This document shows positions 20,670 through 29,424 of a stretch of DNA of 64,000 nt, in pieces. The position numbers and the translations under genes are program-made. Below the pieces are notes generated by a model. That model worked only from the letters and a program-made list of their open reading frames with translations, did no database searches and had not been told where the DNA came from. Numbering within the stretch: the stretch's first letter is position 1; every line of letters starts with the position of its first letter. This stretch comes from Cupriavidus pauculus (GTDB taxonomy: Bacteria > Pseudomonadota > Gammaproteobacteria > Burkholderiales > Burkholderiaceae). Where the stretch lies: positions 55,171 to 119,170 of the forward strand of contig NZ_VZOW01000018.1 of assembly GCF_008801835.1 (NCBI RefSeq), read 5' to 3'.

Positions 20670-20747
20670 TTTCGTGATGTGGAACGATTTTTCAGGCAGC
20701 GGAAGGGCGTCGCGCGCGAATTTCTGGCGAAATTTCGCAATGTGAAA
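20670..20747. promoter_or_regulatory. Two repeated near-palindromic sites upstream of aceA
   Basis: TTTCGTGATGTGGAA (20670-20684) and TTTCGCAATGTGAAA (20733-20747) agree at 12 of 15 positions and are 63 bp apart, about six helical turns. Each is close to a palindrome (TTTC..A.TG.GAAA). A 12-bp palindrome GCGAAATTTCGC (20727-20738) overlaps the second. The spacing suggests cooperative binding, possibly by a RamB/ScfR-type regulator known to control isocitrate lyase in other bacteria; that link is inference. Confidence 0.55.
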
Positions 20748-20872
20748 GGTGCTTTCAGGATCGGGGAAAGCGGCCGTCGCTGCGTCAGTAATGACCCGGC
20801 TGCCACGCCTGGTCGATTCCTGTGGCACTCTCTGGGGCCGCGCCGATCCGGCGCACTTTCACCCACAGCGCC

Positions 20873-21712
20873 ATGCCAAGACATCCAGCGTGCGCACGCC
20901 CCGACTGGGTGGTGCGCACCCAGCCGGTAGACGGCATCGAGCGCATCGAGGCGTGGTTCCAGGGCAACGCCTACGCGATGCATCGGCACGATACGTACGC
21001 GATCGGCCGCACGCTGGCTGGCGTGCAGCGTTTCAACTATCGGCACAGCCGGCGCGACAGCCTGCCCGGCAACACCATCGTGCTGCACCCCGACGAGCCG
21101 CATGACGGTCAGGCCGGTACGGGCGAGGGCTTTCGCTACCGCATGGTCTATGTGGAACCGGCGTTGTTGCAGGACGCACTCGGTGGGCGCGCGCTACCGT
21201 TCGTCGAAGGCGGCGTGACCAGCGATGCGCGGATGGCGGCGGCCACGGAAACCCTGCTGCAGCGCGTCGGCCACACATTCGAGCCGCTTGAACAGAGCGA
21301 CGCGCTGGCGGAACTGGCACACGCGCTGGCTGCGGTGTCGGGCATGCCGGCCGTCCGGGGCCGCGCGCCGGGGCAGGGCGATTACTTCGCGGCGCGCCGG
21401 GCGCGCGATTTCCTGCACGCCAATGTCACGCGCGTGGTGGCCCTGGAAGAACTCGAAAACGCCACCGGCCGCGACCGCTGGAGCCTTTCGCACGATTTCC
21501 GCACGTTCTACGGCACGAGTCCCTATCGTTATCTGACCATGCGCCGGCTGGACGTGGTGCGGCGCCTGTTGCTGACGGGCGCGTCGCTGGCGGACGCGGC
21601 GGCCGGCGCCGGTTTTGCCGACCAGAGCCACATGACGCGCCATTTCCTGAAGACCTTCGGTCTCACGCCGGGCCGCTGGAAGCAGATCGCGGCCAACGCG
21701 CCGCGCGCCTGA
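20873..21712 (+). CDS. AraC-family transcriptional regulator
   Basis: 279 residues from ATG 20873 (an ATG at 20822 is also in frame). The N-terminal half is an AraC-type cupin sensor: the HRHDTYAIGRTLAGVQRF motif and HPDEPHDG carry the usual histidines. The C-terminal about 100 residues form two HTHs: ALEELENATGRDRWSLSHDF and ASLADAAAGAGFADQSHMTR, then HFLKTFGLTPGRW. The 376-bp space to aceA is shared divergent promoter. The downstream cupin gene (82 bp away, same strand) is a possible partner. Confidence 0.85.
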   Translation: MPRHPACARPDWVVRTQPVDGIERIEAWFQGNAYAMHRHDTYAIGRTLAGVQRFNYRHSRRDSLPGNTIVLHPDEPHDGQAGTGEGFRYRMVYVEPALLQDALGGRALPFVEGGVTSDARMAAATETLLQRVGHTFEPLEQSDALAELAHALAAVSGMPAVRGRAPGQGDYFAARRARDFLHANVTRVVALEELENATGRDRWSLSHDFRTFYGTSPYRYLTMRRLDVVRRLLLTGASLADAAAGAGFADQSHMTRHFLKTFGLTPGRWKQIAANAPRA

Positions 21713-21794
21713 ACCGGTCCGCCCACGATCGTTCAATACCGCGCGCCGCCGGCGATCTATCCTGCAGGACACGTCAACCCCACCGGAGACAACG

Positions 21795-22220
21795 ATGTCC
21801 GCATCCCCCCGTTCCACCGCCGCCCCCGCGTCGCGCGGCCAATGCCAGGCCATCGACATGGCGGGCAAGATCGACCTGATCGACGGCCATTGGCAGCCGC
21901 GCGTGGTGGCCGAGATGAACGACTACCAGTTCAAGGTGGTCAAGCTCGAAGGCGATTTCATCTGGCACAAGCACGACGAGACCGACGAGACGTTCATCGT
22001 GCTGGACGGAGAATTGCGGATCGATGTGCGCGGCGGTCCATCCGGCGATGGCTCGATCATGCTGCGCGCTGGCCAGATGGCCGTCGTCCCCCGGGGTGTC
22101 GAGCACAAGCCCTGCGCCGCGCGCGAGGTCAAGGTGCTGCTGATCGAGCCGCGCGGCGTGGCCAATACCGGCGACGGCGCGACGAGCGAGCGCACTGTCG
22201 CAAACGACCAGTGGATCTAG
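21795..22220 (+). CDS. Small cupin-domain protein
   Basis: 141 residues, single cupin domain: DFIWHKHDETDETFIVLDGE is motif 1 with the metal-binding His, His and Glu, and GQMAVVPRGVEHKPCA is motif 2 with the last His. Such proteins are metal-dependent isomerases, dioxygenase-like enzymes or sensors; the reaction is not deducible. Good GGAG ribosome site 8 bases upstream. It follows the AraC gene on the same strand. Confidence 0.82.
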   Translation: MSASPRSTAAPASRGQCQAIDMAGKIDLIDGHWQPRVVAEMNDYQFKVVKLEGDFIWHKHDETDETFIVLDGELRIDVRGGPSGDGSIMLRAGQMAVVPRGVEHKPCAAREVKVLLIEPRGVANTGDGATSERTVANDQWI

Positions 22221-22388
22221 CCTCCTGACGCCTGACGTTCGGCGGACGGGCGGCGTCTGGCGGCTCGCCCACGCGCCGGTCACGGCGCCCGGCAACGATG
22301 GACAGGGAACGAGCGCCGGCCAGTCCACCGCGGTGTATCGGAAATATCGGAAAGCGTGTTGAAAAACGTACATTTCCGGTAGAATGTC

Positions 22389-22405
22389 GAGAATGATTCT
22401 CGTTT
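22389..22405. promoter_or_regulatory. Fur-box-like site before the two-component genes
   Basis: GAGAATGATTCTCGTTT contains a perfect 13-bp palindrome (GAGAAT-G-ATTCTC) like half of a Fur box. It lies 18 bp before the start of the response regulator gene, in a 203-bp gap otherwise without recognised features. Confidence 0.65.
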
Positions 22406-22423
22406 ATAAGTCGTGACCGCAGC

Positions 22424-23161
22424 ATGGACGGCCGCCCCAGCATCCTCATCGTCGACGATCACCAGGACATCCGCGATCCCCTTTCCACCTATATCCGCCG
22501 CTTCGATTTCGATGTGGAAGCGGTCGGCGACGGCAAGGCGATGCGTCAGCGGCTGGAGGCGCGGCGCTTCAGCCTGATCGTGCTCGACATCATGCTGCCC
22601 GGCGAGGACGGTCTGTCGCTGTGCCGTTCGGTGACCGAGCGGGTGGGAACGCCGGTCATCCTGCTGACGGCGATGGCGGATCAGGCCGACCGCATCGCCG
22701 GATTGGAGATTGGCGCCGCCGACTATGTCGTCAAGCCGTTCGATCCGCGCGAACTGGTGGCAAGGATCCGCAGCGTGCTGCGGCGCAATCGTCCGCCCGA
22801 GCCGCGCGAGCCGATCGAAGTGCCGGCGCAGCCCGAATACCGCTTCAGCTTCAACGGCTGGGCGTTCGATACCAGAACGCGCCAGCTGTGCAGTCCCACC
22901 AACGAGAACGTGCCGATCAGTACCGCGGAGTTTCATCTGCTGCGCGCGCTGGTCGAAAACCCCAACCGTGTGCTGAGCCGCAGCCAGTTGCTCGATCTGA
23001 CGCAGCGTTCCGAAACGGTGACCTTCGACCGCAGCATCGACAGCCAGGTCAGCCGGCTGCGCAAGAAGCTGGAACCCGATCCGCGTCGGCCCAACATGCT
23101 GAAGACGGTGCGCGGCGACGGCTATCTGCTGGCCACGCGCGTCTCGGTCGAACACGCATGA
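22424..23161 (+). CDS. OmpR-family response regulator of the iron-uptake block
   Basis: 245 residues. Receiver domain with the acidic pair Asp11/Asp12, phosphoacceptor Asp55 (IVLDIMLPGEDG), Thr in LLTAMAD and Lys in VVKPFDPREL. A C-terminal winged helix follows (ISTAEFHLLRALVENPNRVL through RRPNMLKTVRGDGYLL). Its stop overlaps the kinase start (ATGA). A Fur-like palindrome precedes it. The layout resembles Pseudomonas PfeR-PfeS next to its receptor gene pfeA, so control of the downstream receptor in response to a ferric siderophore is likely. Confidence 0.92.
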   Translation: MDGRPSILIVDDHQDIRDPLSTYIRRFDFDVEAVGDGKAMRQRLEARRFSLIVLDIMLPGEDGLSLCRSVTERVGTPVILLTAMADQADRIAGLEIGAADYVVKPFDPRELVARIRSVLRRNRPPEPREPIEVPAQPEYRFSFNGWAFDTRTRQLCSPTNENVPISTAEFHLLRALVENPNRVLSRSQLLDLTQRSETVTFDRSIDSQVSRLRKKLEPDPRRPNMLKTVRGDGYLLATRVSVEHA

Positions 23162-24534
23162 GGTGGGCCCCGCGCACCCTGTCGGGCCAACTGGTTGCGC
23201 TGTGGCTGCTGGCGATGGTGGCCGCGCATGTGATCGCGGTGCTCGTGCTGTCGTGGTGGCGCGCGGAAAACGTCACGATCCATCCGCTGGCGGTGCGCTC
23301 GATTGAATCGCGCGTGCTGTCGGCCTATCGACTGGCCGCGCGATCGCCCGACGCGCCCGCGCTGCTGGAAGACCTGAGCCTGCCCGACTCCGCATTCCGG
23401 TTGGCCGATCGGGCGCTGCCGCTCAAGCCGGACGCGATGGGCAGCGTGGAACATGGCATCGCCCAGCGCTTGCGCGGCATGCTGAATCTTTCCGCGCACG
23501 CTTCCGTGAACGTGCAGTTGCAGCAGGACGACGCAAGACCGCGCTCCGGGCACGCAACGAACTGGCTGGAAACGGCGCTGGGCGGCGCCAGTGCGTGGGC
23601 GCTCGACATCGATATCCAGTTGCCGGACGGCCGCTGGCTGCAGAGCCGGCATTGGCCGACTACGCTGCCGGCGCACTGGTCGCGCGTGCTCAGCTTTTCG
23701 CTGCTGGTGGGCATGCTGCCCACGGCCCTCATCGCGCTGCTGTTCGGCCGCCGGATCATGCGGCCGCTCAAGCTGCTGACCGCGGCGTCGCAGCGCGTGA
23801 GCCGCGGCGAACAGGTCATTCTTCCGCCGCCGGACCGTCTCAGTGGCGTGCGCGAGATCACGCAGGCCTTTAACGACATGCAGGAAAACCTGGTGCGCTT
23901 CGTCAACGGACGCACGCAGATGCTGGCCGCCATCGGCCACGACCTGCGCACGCCGCTGACGTCGCTGCGCATCCGTGCGGAGCTGATCGAAGACGAAGCG
24001 CTGCGCAACGCCATGGTGCGGACCATCGACGACATGAGCGTGATGGTCGAGGAGACCCTGCGCTTCGTGCGCGACGACGCATTGCGCGAGCCCACCCAGG
24101 AAGTGAACGTCGCCGCGCTGGTGCAGGAGATCGTCGACCAGCAGACGATCCAGGGCCGCAGCATCGCCTGCACGCTGCAGATCGATCCGGCCATGAGCTA
24201 TCGCTGTCGGCCCGTTCACCTGAAACGCGGCCTGAACAATCTGCTCGACAACGCCGCGCGCTACGGCGAAGTACGTCTGGGTGTCCTGGCCGACAAGGCG
24301 CGCCGCGTGCTGCGTATCGAAGTGCAGGACCACGGCCCGGGTATCGACCCCGCGCAGTTGCAGCGCGTGTTCGAGCCCTTCACGCGGCTGGACGCCGCGC
24401 GCAGCGCACACACGGGCGGTCTGGGGCTGGGCCTGGCCATCGCGCGCTCATGCATTCGCGCCCATGGCGGCGACATCGCGCTGCACAACTGCGCCGAGGG
24501 CGGCCTGCGCGCAGTGATCGAACTGCCCAACTAG
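23158..24534 (+). CDS. Sensor histidine kinase of the iron-uptake block
   Basis: 458 residues. TM1 near residues 8-32, a periplasmic segment of about 140 residues, TM2 near 178-202, a HAMP region (FGRRIMRPLKLLTAASQRVS), the H-box GHDLRTPLTSLR with His261, the N-box NNLLDNAARYG, and G-boxes DHGPGIDP and GGLGLGLAIAR. The short unmatched periplasmic domain is probably the ligand sensor. Translationally coupled to the response regulator. A catecholate or iron-linked signal is inferred from the neighbours. Confidence 0.92.
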   Translation: MRWAPRTLSGQLVALWLLAMVAAHVIAVLVLSWWRAENVTIHPLAVRSIESRVLSAYRLAARSPDAPALLEDLSLPDSAFRLADRALPLKPDAMGSVEHGIAQRLRGMLNLSAHASVNVQLQQDDARPRSGHATNWLETALGGASAWALDIDIQLPDGRWLQSRHWPTTLPAHWSRVLSFSLLVGMLPTALIALLFGRRIMRPLKLLTAASQRVSRGEQVILPPPDRLSGVREITQAFNDMQENLVRFVNGRTQMLAAIGHDLRTPLTSLRIRAELIEDEALRNAMVRTIDDMSVMVEETLRFVRDDALREPTQEVNVAALVQEIVDQQTIQGRSIACTLQIDPAMSYRCRPVHLKRGLNNLLDNAARYGEVRLGVLADKARRVLRIEVQDHGPGIDPAQLQRVFEPFTRLDAARSAHTGGLGLGLAIARSCIRAHGGDIALHNCAEGGLRAVIELPN

Positions 24535-24746
24535 GCGCCTGCCGCCGCTATCCGATATCGACCGATGTCCGGGCGGCCGGCTTCGGACCGCCGTCACTCT
24601 TCCTCCCGTCACACCAAGCCGTGCCCGGCAACCGTTTGCAGTCAACGTCGACCGGCGCAGACCGGCTGGCGATTGTGGCGAAATCGTTCAGCGCGTCGTG
24701 GGTTTGCCACATTTCGCCACAAAAGAACATAACCGCACAACATCAA

Positions 24747-24766
24747 ATAGTAATCATTCTCATTTT
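24747..24766 (+). promoter_or_regulatory. Fur-box-like site upstream of the TonB receptor gene
   Basis: ATAGTAATCATTCTCATTTT matches the Fur consensus core (NATNATTCTCATT) and lies about 135 bp before the receptor GTG. The surrounding 366 bp (24535-24900) hold no other recognised gene; an in-frame ATG at 24772 has no ribosome site. Confidence 0.75.
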
Positions 24767-24900
24767 GACGGGTGCTGATGCCTGCCATGCGGCAGCGTCG
24801 GAATACAGCGTTTGCCTCTGACGGGGAGGAAAGCAAGTGTGTCCAGCGAAAAGGCTCGGCGGCACGTCATGACCGATCGTCCTTTTCTCTGGAGCCTTTC

Positions 24901-27186
24901 GTGCAACAACGAAAAATCGCCAATGCCATCCGCCTGCTGGTCTCAGGCGCATCCGCAGGTCTCGTGATTTCCGCCTCGGCGCTGCCGCTGGTCGCCCATG
25001 CGCAGGCCGCGCCAGGGGCCGACGCACCCGCCGGCACCGGCCCGGCAGCAGGCAAGCGCACCGGCGTGCTGCCGCAGGTCACCGTCACGGGCCGCGCCAG
25101 CGAGAACACCAACGACATGCCGCTCGGCATTTCGCGCCTGCCCGCCACCGTCAAGGAGACGCCGAAGACGATCAACGTGGTGCCGCAGGAAGTTATCGAG
25201 CAGCAGCACGCCACTTCGCTGGAACAGATTCTGCGCAACGTGCCGGGCATCACGATTTCAACCGGCGAGGGCAACGGCGGCCAGAATGGCGATCAGTTCC
25301 GTATTCGCGGCCTGTCCGCCAAGGGCGACATCTATGTCGACGGCCTGCGCGATTTCGGCGCATACAAGCGCGATGCCTTCAACACCGAAAGCGTCGAAGT
25401 CATCAAGGGCCCGTCCGGCGAGAGCTTTGGCGTCGGCAATATCGGCGGCCTGATCAACCAGACCACCAAGAAAGCCAACCTCAACACCAGCACCAGCATC
25501 GACCAGGGCTTTGGCTCGGACGCCACGTACCGCACCACGCTGGACAGCAACTTCCGCCTTAACGACACGTCGGCCCTGCGCGTCAACGGTCTGTTCCAGA
25601 ACGGCCGCGTGGCCGATCGCGACCATGTTGACGACGACCGCCGCGGCATCGCGATCGATTTCGGCACGGGCCTTGGCACCGGCACGGAATGGCACCTGAA
25701 TTATTCGTACCTGCACCGCAGCGGCGCGCCCGACTTCGGCGTGCCGCTGGCGCAGGGCGGCGACGGCATCCTGCGTCCGCTGACCGGCTACGGTGTGCCG
25801 GGCATCCGTTCGTCCACGTCCTATGTGCGCAACACCGACCGCGACACGACCGATGCGCATATCGTGTCGTCGAACTTCATGACCAAGCTCGACAATGGCA
25901 TCACCATCAGCAACGACACGCGCTTCAGCTTCTACGAGCGCGATTTCTCGTCGACCAACCCCGGCTCGCTGACGTACGCCAATCTGCAATCGCTGCTGGC
26001 CGGGCGCAACGTGGCACTGCCGTATGGCGCCGGTGGCGGCACGACATACCTGCAGCGTGGCTGGGGCATCCAGAATGTGCTCAGCGCCAAGGGCGAGTTC
26101 ATGACCGGCAGCTTCCGCCACAAGGCCATGGTGGGGCTCGATACGATCTATCAGCGCGACCACCGCGACCAGGGCACTTGGACCGGCCGCAACAACAACC
26201 AGACCGTGGTCAACCCGGTGTTCTACAACAGTCCCAACGCCAGCGTGTCGTACACCGGCACGCGCGACGCCAACGCCACCGACATCGGCGTGTTCCTGAA
26301 CGACCGCGTCTGGCTGACCGAGCAGATCTCGTTGCTTGGCAGCCTGCGCTGGGACTACTTCCGCAGCGAATACGCCACCAGCGCATCGTCGCTGGGCGGC
26401 GCCGCCGATTCGAAGAAGCTGAGCCCGGCCATCAGCGCGATCTGGGAACCGACCAAAGACTACATGTTCTACACGTCGTTCTCGCGCACCTATCGCCCGG
26501 TCGGCACCGACATCGCCGTGGCCGTCGGCGGTGTGGCATCGGAAGTGCCGCAGAATGGCGTCAACGCCGAGCCGGAACGCGCCGATACGATCGAAGTGGG
26601 CGCCAAGCTCGATTTCCTGGACAAGCGACTGGGCCTGACCGGCGCGCTGTTCCAGACCAAGAAGACCAACGCCTACACCGTCGATCCGATTACGGGCGAC
26701 ATCACGAACGGCTTTTCCGATTCCGGCGAGGGCCGTCGCATCCGCGGGCTGGAACTGGGCCTGAGCGGCCGCATCGTCGGCGGCTGGACCGCGAACGTCG
26801 CCTATGCGTATGTCAGTGGCGAAGTCACATCGGCGAGCACTGCGTCGATCGTGGGCAACGCGGCGCCCGGCGTTTCGCGCCACAACGTCACGCTATGGAC
26901 CGCGTATGACATTCCGCGCACGTTGCTGCCGGTGCCGGGCCAACTGACCATCGGCGGTGGTCTGCAATACGCCACCGGTTACTGGGCCGATTCGGCCAAC
27001 ACCGCGAAGATGCCGGACAACTTCTCGCTGGACGCGATGATCGCGTACAAGCAGGGCAAGTACCGCATCTCACTGAACGGCTACAACCTCACCAACCACC
27101 TGAACTACCAGTCGTCGTTCGGTGCCGTGCGTGCGGTGCCCACCTCGCGCAGGACTGTGCTGCTCAACGTCGGCATGACGTTCTGA
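24901..27186 (+). CDS. TonB-dependent siderophore receptor, Fiu/PiuA-like
   Basis: 761 residues from GTG 24901, which sits 6 bases after a GGAG ribosome site and is followed by a good signal peptide (cleavage near VAHAQA). The plug domain includes VVPQEVIEQQHATSLEQILR, then NVPGITISTGEGNGG and RIRGLSAKGDIYVDGLRD; the barrel ends in the outer-membrane sorting residue Phe (NVGMTF). The plug motif order and the presence of piuC just downstream match the Fiu/PiuA group of receptors for monomeric catechol and catecholate siderophores. The start at 24772 would add 43 non-signal residues. Outer membrane; Fur-box-like site upstream. Confidence 0.92.
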   Translation: MQQRKIANAIRLLVSGASAGLVISASALPLVAHAQAAPGADAPAGTGPAAGKRTGVLPQVTVTGRASENTNDMPLGISRLPATVKETPKTINVVPQEVIEQQHATSLEQILRNVPGITISTGEGNGGQNGDQFRIRGLSAKGDIYVDGLRDFGAYKRDAFNTESVEVIKGPSGESFGVGNIGGLINQTTKKANLNTSTSIDQGFGSDATYRTTLDSNFRLNDTSALRVNGLFQNGRVADRDHVDDDRRGIAIDFGTGLGTGTEWHLNYSYLHRSGAPDFGVPLAQGGDGILRPLTGYGVPGIRSSTSYVRNTDRDTTDAHIVSSNFMTKLDNGITISNDTRFSFYERDFSSTNPGSLTYANLQSLLAGRNVALPYGAGGGTTYLQRGWGIQNVLSAKGEFMTGSFRHKAMVGLDTIYQRDHRDQGTWTGRNNNQTVVNPVFYNSPNASVSYTGTRDANATDIGVFLNDRVWLTEQISLLGSLRWDYFRSEYATSASSLGGAADSKKLSPAISAIWEPTKDYMFYTSFSRTYRPVGTDIAVAVGGVASEVPQNGVNAEPERADTIEVGAKLDFLDKRLGLTGALFQTKKTNAYTVDPITGDITNGFSDSGEGRRIRGLELGLSGRIVGGWTANVAYAYVSGEVTSASTASIVGNAAPGVSRHNVTLWTAYDIPRTLLPVPGQLTIGGGLQYATGYWADSANTAKMPDNFSLDAMIAYKQGKYRISLNGYNLTNHLNYQSSFGAVRAVPTSRRTVLLNVGMTF

Positions 27187-27311
27187 GCCACACCTGACCG
27201 GTCCGGCCGGGCGGGGCGCCAGCCGAGGCGTTGGCGCGCTGCCCGCCCGGCCAGCCGCTACAATCGCGCACAACCCCCGCCCCAGCGCCGATCAGGCGCC
27301 TTCAGATCATC

Positions 27312-27998
27312 ATGCTCGTCCAGATTCCCGATGTGCTGACCGCCGAAGAAATCCGCCATTGCAGGCAGTGCCTGGAGGCTTCGCCGTGGGTCGATGGCCG
27401 CGTGAGCGCGGGCGACCTTGCCGCCCAGACCAAGCGCAACCTGCAGATCCCGGTGGAAAGCGCTCAGGCGCGCGAGTTGGGCGAACTGGTGCTCACGGCG
27501 CTGGGTCGCAATCCCACCTATCATTCCGCCGCCCTGCCGCTCCGCGTGCTGCCGCCGATGTTCAATCGCTACGAAGAGGCGATGACGTTCGGCACTCATG
27601 TCGACAATGCGATCCGCACTGTGCCGGGAACCGGCGGCATGCGGATTCGCGCGGATGTGTCGAGCACGCTGTTCCTCTCCGATCCCGATGAGTACGAGGG
27701 CGGCGAGCTGGTGATCAACGATCTCTACGGATCGCATTCCGTAAAGCTGCCTGCGGGGCATCTGGTGGTGTATCCCGCATCGTCGCTGCATGCGGTGACA
27801 CCGGTCACGCGCGGCGCGCGCTGGGCATCGTTCTTCTGGGCCCAGTCGATGGTCAAGGACGATGGGCAGCGCGCCATGCTTTACGAACTCGATCTCGCCA
27901 TCATCGCGATCCGCAAGCAACTCGGCGACGATCAGGACGCCGTGCTGGCGCTCGTGAATCACTATCACAACCTGCTGCGCCGCTGGGCCGAACTGTGA
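27312..27998 (+). CDS. piuC: Fe(II)/2-oxoglutarate oxygenase, PKHD-type, PiuC family
   Basis: 228 residues. The iron facial triad is visible as His96 and Asp98 (GTHVDNA) and His160 (SSLHAV), with Arg170 for 2-oxoglutarate. The N-terminal opening [18 protein letters not shown] is typical of PiuC/YbiX. Family members are co-located with TonB receptors and are iron-regulated; their physiological substrate is not settled. The stop codon overlaps the next ATG by one base (27998), so it is coupled to the FMN enzyme. Start ATG at 27312, 125 bp after the receptor gene. Confidence 0.92.
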   Translation: MLVQIPDVLTAEEIRHCRQCLEASPWVDGRVSAGDLAAQTKRNLQIPVESAQARELGELVLTALGRNPTYHSAALPLRVLPPMFNRYEEAMTFGTHVDNAIRTVPGTGGMRIRADVSSTLFLSDPDEYEGGELVINDLYGSHSVKLPAGHLVVYPASSLHAVTPVTRGARWASFFWAQSMVKDDGQRAMLYELDLAIIAIRKQLGDDQDAVLALVNHYHNLLRRWAEL

Positions 27999-29095
27999 TG
28001 GATCGGCAGATTCCGCCCGACACCGTATCGCTGCAGGACTACGAGCGGCGCTTCCACGAGCGCGTGGACCCGGCCATTCGCGCCTACATCGCCGGCGCGG
28101 CCGCCGATGGCATCACCCAGCATGAAAACCGCGCCGCCTTCGACCGGATCAGGCTGATGCCGCGCGCGCTGGTGGACATGTCGGCGGCGTCCGCGCGCTG
28201 CACGCTGTTGGGCGAAACACTCGACTATCCGATCCTGTTGGCGCCCACCGCGTTCCACCGGCTCGTGCATCCCGATGGCGAACTTGCCACCGCGCAGGCG
28301 GCCGCGCTGACGCGCACCTGCATGACCGTCAGCACGCAGGCCAGCGTCACGCTTGAGGACATCGCGAGCGCCAGTGGGGCGCCGCTGTGGTTTCAGCTCT
28401 ATTGTCAGCCGCGCCAGCAGGATACGTTCGACCTGCTGCAACGCGCCGAGCAGGCCGGCTACAAGGCGATTGTGGTGACCATCGATGCAGTGGTCAGCGG
28501 CGTGCGCAATATCGAGCAACGCGCGGGCTTTTGCCTGCCGGCCGGCGTGGGCGCCGTCAATCTCGATGCATATCCGCCCAACCGGCCGACGACGGCCACG
28601 CACGGCAGTCCGCTATTCCGCGGCATGCTGCAGCACGCGCCCACCTGGGCCGACATCGAGACGCTGTGCCGGCGCACGTCGTTGCCGGTGCTGGTCAAGG
28701 GGCTGCTGAATCCGCGCGATGTCGACCCCGCGCTGCGCGCTGGCGTGGCAGGCATCATCGTCTCCAACCACGGCGGCCGCACGCTGGACACCGTTCCCGC
28801 CACCATCGATTGCCTGCCCGCTGTTGCCGCGCAGGTGGCCGGCCGCGTGCCGGTGCTGCTCGACGGCGCGGTGCGACGCGGCACCGATATCGTCAAGGCG
28901 ATCGCGCTGGGCGCCACGGCGGTGCTGGTGGGGCAGCCGGTGCTCCATGCGCTGGCGGTCGGTGGCATGCCTGGCATCGCGCACATGCTGACGTTACTGC
29001 AGACCGAACTGGAAATCGCCATGGCGCTGACCGGTTGCCCGACGCTGCGCGACATCGACGCTTCCGTGCTGGCCCCTGCACCCGCGCACCGATAA
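27998..29095 (+). CDS. FMN-dependent alpha-hydroxyacid oxidase/dehydrogenase
   Basis: 365 residues of the glycolate oxidase/lactate dehydrogenase family. The active-site block SNHGGRTLDTVPATIDCLP holds the base His and substrate Arg. FMN binding is indicated by the STQASVTLEDIA and LVKGLLNPRDV segments and the DGAVRRGTDIVKAIALGA phosphate-binding loop. An in-frame GTG at 27995 precedes the ATG at 27998. The stop-start overlap with piuC suggests one transcript and a linked role, unusual as these oxidases mostly accompany lactate genes. Substrate unknown. Confidence 0.88.
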   Translation: MDRQIPPDTVSLQDYERRFHERVDPAIRAYIAGAAADGITQHENRAAFDRIRLMPRALVDMSAASARCTLLGETLDYPILLAPTAFHRLVHPDGELATAQAAALTRTCMTVSTQASVTLEDIASASGAPLWFQLYCQPRQQDTFDLLQRAEQAGYKAIVVTIDAVVSGVRNIEQRAGFCLPAGVGAVNLDAYPPNRPTTATHGSPLFRGMLQHAPTWADIETLCRRTSLPVLVKGLLNPRDVDPALRAGVAGIIVSNHGGRTLDTVPATIDCLPAVAAQVAGRVPVLLDGAVRRGTDIVKAIALGATAVLVGQPVLHALAVGGMPGIAHMLTLLQTELEIAMALTGCPTLRDIDASVLAPAPAHR

Positions 29096-29346
29096 GCAGC
29101 GAGACACCGCTGGCGTGCGGCCAATCATGCTCCGCCATGGTTGTCCCGGGAAAAGACATTCAAGCGCGGCAGTGCCTGTCTCTCAATTCAGGGATTACAC
29201 CGACGTCTTCGTGTCATCTCCGAAATACATCACGACATGATGTAAGTTGTAAGCTCGCTGCAAGCCGCATGAAAGGCCCTTGGAAGACATCGTTTGTAGA
29301 TTCCGTCTGACCCGCCGTATGCGGGGGCTTTGAAGGAGACAGAACG
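29096..29346. promoter_or_regulatory. Intergenic region before the tct operon
   Basis: No gene is recognised. The end carries a strong AAGGAG ribosome site (29333-29338) directed at the small frame starting at 29347, as expected for a first gene of a tct operon. No terminator with a good T tract is seen after the FMN oxidase gene. Confidence 0.5.
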
Positions 29347-29424
29347 ATGTTCGATCGATATACCCGCAGCTGCCCGGCATCGACGCGCGCTACGCCGCGC
29401 CGAGAAGGGAGGGCCGGCGCATGA
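29347..29424 (+). CDS. Possible 25-residue leader peptide or remnant of tctC
   Basis: A 25-codon frame starts at an ATG 8 bases after an excellent AAGGAG site and ends in a TGA that overlaps the tctB start (ATGA at 29421-29424). It has no match I recognise and is Arg-rich near its end. In ordinary tct operons tctC comes first, so this may be what is left of tctC after a deletion (ribosome site kept), or a true leader that couples translation to tctB. Not certain to be a functional protein. Confidence 0.45.
   Translation: MFDRYTRSCPASTRATPRREGRAGA

Noticed and set aside
24772..24900. Upstream ATG start for the TonB receptor
   Set aside because: No ribosome site, and it would place 43 charged residues before the signal peptide; GTG 24901 with GGAG fits better.
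25258..26883. 541-codon open frame antisense to the TonB receptor gene
   Set aside because: Shadow frame; the plus strand encodes a complete receptor with signal peptide and terminal Phe.
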